6,159 bases of DNA, taken from Microcaldota archaeon. Lineage in GTDB: Archaea > Micrarchaeota > Micrarchaeia > Norongarragalinales > UBA10210. The notes beneath the pieces are model-generated. The model was not told the DNA's origin, did not search any database, and saw only the letters and a list, made by a program, of their open reading frames with translations. A program made the translations under genes and the position numbers. This document shows positions 5,121-6,159 of this stretch, piece by piece. Position 1 is the stretch's first letter, and each line of letters opens with the position of its first letter. The stretch spans positions 4,100-10,258 of the forward strand of contig DUGE01000050.1 of NCBI GenBank assembly GCA_013331595.1. The letters run 5' to 3'.

Positions 5121-5145
5121 CCCTTTTCCTTTCGTGCGGAAAAGC

Positions 5146-6159
5146 TCAAGCCCAAATTATTTCCTGGTCTTCGGGCCTCATGCGCTGGATTGGCTCGACG
5201 TTAGGCTGGGGTTTGAAGCCGGCGGAAAGCATTTTCGCGCCGACGAGCGCAATCATGGCTCCGTTATCGCGGTTGAACTGGTCGCTCGCAGCGCCAAAAC
5301 GCACGCCATTCTCCTTGCACATTACGGCGAGCATTTCTTTCAAGCGCGTGTTGCATGCAACCCCGCCACAAACCAAAACCTCTTTTTTCTGCGAGTGGAA
5401 CAACGCCCTTTCCGTCGCTTCAACCAAAATTGCGAAAACCGTTTCCTGTACTGAAAAGCAAACGTCCTCGAGCCTCACGCTGCCCGCATCAACTTTGGGC
5501 TTGTAATTGCGCGTTGCGAAAGTCTCGAGTCCGGTGAAGCTCGTGTTCATCCCTTTTATCGTGTAAGGCAATTCGAGCAGGGTTTCGCCTTTTTCCGCTT
5601 GGTGCATGACTTCAACGGCATTGTTCAAGCCGAACTGCCGCGCAAAAACGTCCAGGAAATTTCCAACGCCAACGTCGAGAGTCTCGCCAAGCACGTGGTA
5701 GCGCTTTGCCTTAGTGTCAAGAATGATTATTTGCGTGTTGCCGCCTGAAACGTAGAGGATGAGCGGGTCTTTGAAACTGCGCTCCCACTTTCCAACTTCG
5801 CAGTGGGCAACGCCGTGGTGCACAGGAAGCAAAGGCACGCCTGCAAATTCCGATAATGCTTTTGCCCCAACAAAACCAATGCGCAGGGCGTGGCCCATGC
5901 CCGGGCCTTGCGAAAATGCAATTGCATCGATTTCGCCTAGTTTCAATTCAGCTTCGGAAAGCGCTTTTTCAACGGTTTTCTTGAAGATTTTTTCGTGGTG
6001 CTCGGCCAAAAGCCTTGGGACGAATCCTTTCTTCGTGCCGGGGACGCGGTCCAGGGCGTTGGACTTCAGCCCGATTTTGCCTCTTTCATCTATTGAAGCA
6101 ATGCCTGCGCCTAGGGTGTGCGCCGTGCTTTCGATTCCCAGTACGGTTTTTTCTTTCAA
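5146..6159 (-). CDS. kae1: Kae1 (OSGEP/TsaD family), KEOPS tRNA A37 threonylcarbamoyltransferase; start at window edge
   Basis: Kae1 is the catalytic KEOPS subunit that transfers threonylcarbamoyl from TC-AMP to A37 of tRNAs reading ANN codons. It has an ASKHA fold with a bound metal. The 337 visible residues match the full archaeal length. Motifs in order are LGIESTAHTLGAGI (7-20), FSQGPGMGHALRIG (82-95), HHGVAH (114-119) with metal-ligand His115 and His119, YVSGGNTQI (136-144), LGETLDVGVGNFLDVFAR (157-174), KGMNTSFTGLETFA (202-215), CGGVACNTRLKEML (264-277) and DNGAMIA (298-304) with metal-ligand Asp298. The frame begins with a TTG at the last three bases. That may be the true start, since the first motif is about five residues in as usual, or the gene may begin just outside the window. 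His114 replaces the Asn usual before the first metal-ligand His. It is the first visible gene of the t6A cluster. Confidence 0.93.
   Translation of the reverse strand: MKEKTVLGIESTAHTLGAGIASIDERGKIGLKSNALDRVPGTKKGFVPRLLAEHHEKIFKKTVEKALSEAELKLGEIDAIAFSQGPGMGHALRIGFVGAKALSEFAGVPLLPVHHGVAHCEVGKWERSFKDPLILYVSGGNTQIIILDTKAKRYHVLGETLDVGVGNFLDVFARQFGLNNAVEVMHQAEKGETLLELPYTIKGMNTSFTGLETFATRNYKPKVDAGSVRLEDVCFSVQETVFAILVEATERALFHSQKKEVLVCGGVACNTRLKEMLAVMCKENGVRFGAASDQFNRDNGAMIALVGAKMLSAGFKPQPNVEPIQRMRPEDQEIIWA

Noticed and set aside
5077..5506. Plus-strand open frames of 125 and 141 codons over the 3' end of kae1
   Set aside because: Antisense shadows of conserved Kae1 codons; no start signals.

Overview
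The window is archaeal. It carries a Hel308-family helicase, the tiny ribosomal protein eL41 (L41e), stand-alone Kae1 and Bud32 subunits of the KEOPS complex, and TTTAAA-type TATA boxes about 25-28 bp upstream of start codons. Some genes look leaderless and others have a short Shine-Dalgarno (SD) sequence. I cannot fix the lineage from this alone. Divergent Kae1 and Hel308 motifs and compact spacing would fit a DPANN-like or deep euryarchaeal genome, but that is a guess.

Layout. Positions 1-288 (minus) hold the N-terminal part of quinolinate synthase NadA, running off the left edge. Positions 289-890 form a roughly 600-bp stretch without a convincing protein gene. It contains a nadA promoter, a palindromic plus-strand TATA element, a run of nested inverted repeats that could fold as a structured RNA (about 439-791), and a polypyrimidine tract with an imperfect 33-bp tandem repeat. 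Positions 891-1457 (plus) encode an unrecognised 188-aa protein with a Gly/Ala-rich hydrophobic region. Positions 1514-3565 (plus) encode Hel308. Positions 3650-3763 (plus) encode eL41, which a length-filtered gene caller would miss.

On the minus strand, converging on eL41 with only 8 bp between stop codons, is a t6A cluster in transcription order kae1 (5146-6159), sua5/yrdC (4409-5053), bud32 (3772-4359). Sua5 makes threonylcarbamoyl-AMP. Kae1 transfers the threonylcarbamoyl group to A37 of ANN-decoding tRNAs, and Bud32 is the ATPase/kinase-fold partner in KEOPS. Three core activities of one tRNA modification pathway therefore sit together, next to a ribosomal protein gene.

Most protein genes are conserved housekeeping genes. 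The least explained part is 289-890 plus the orphan ORF at 891-1457. I see no CRISPR array, insertion sequence, tRNA or rRNA.
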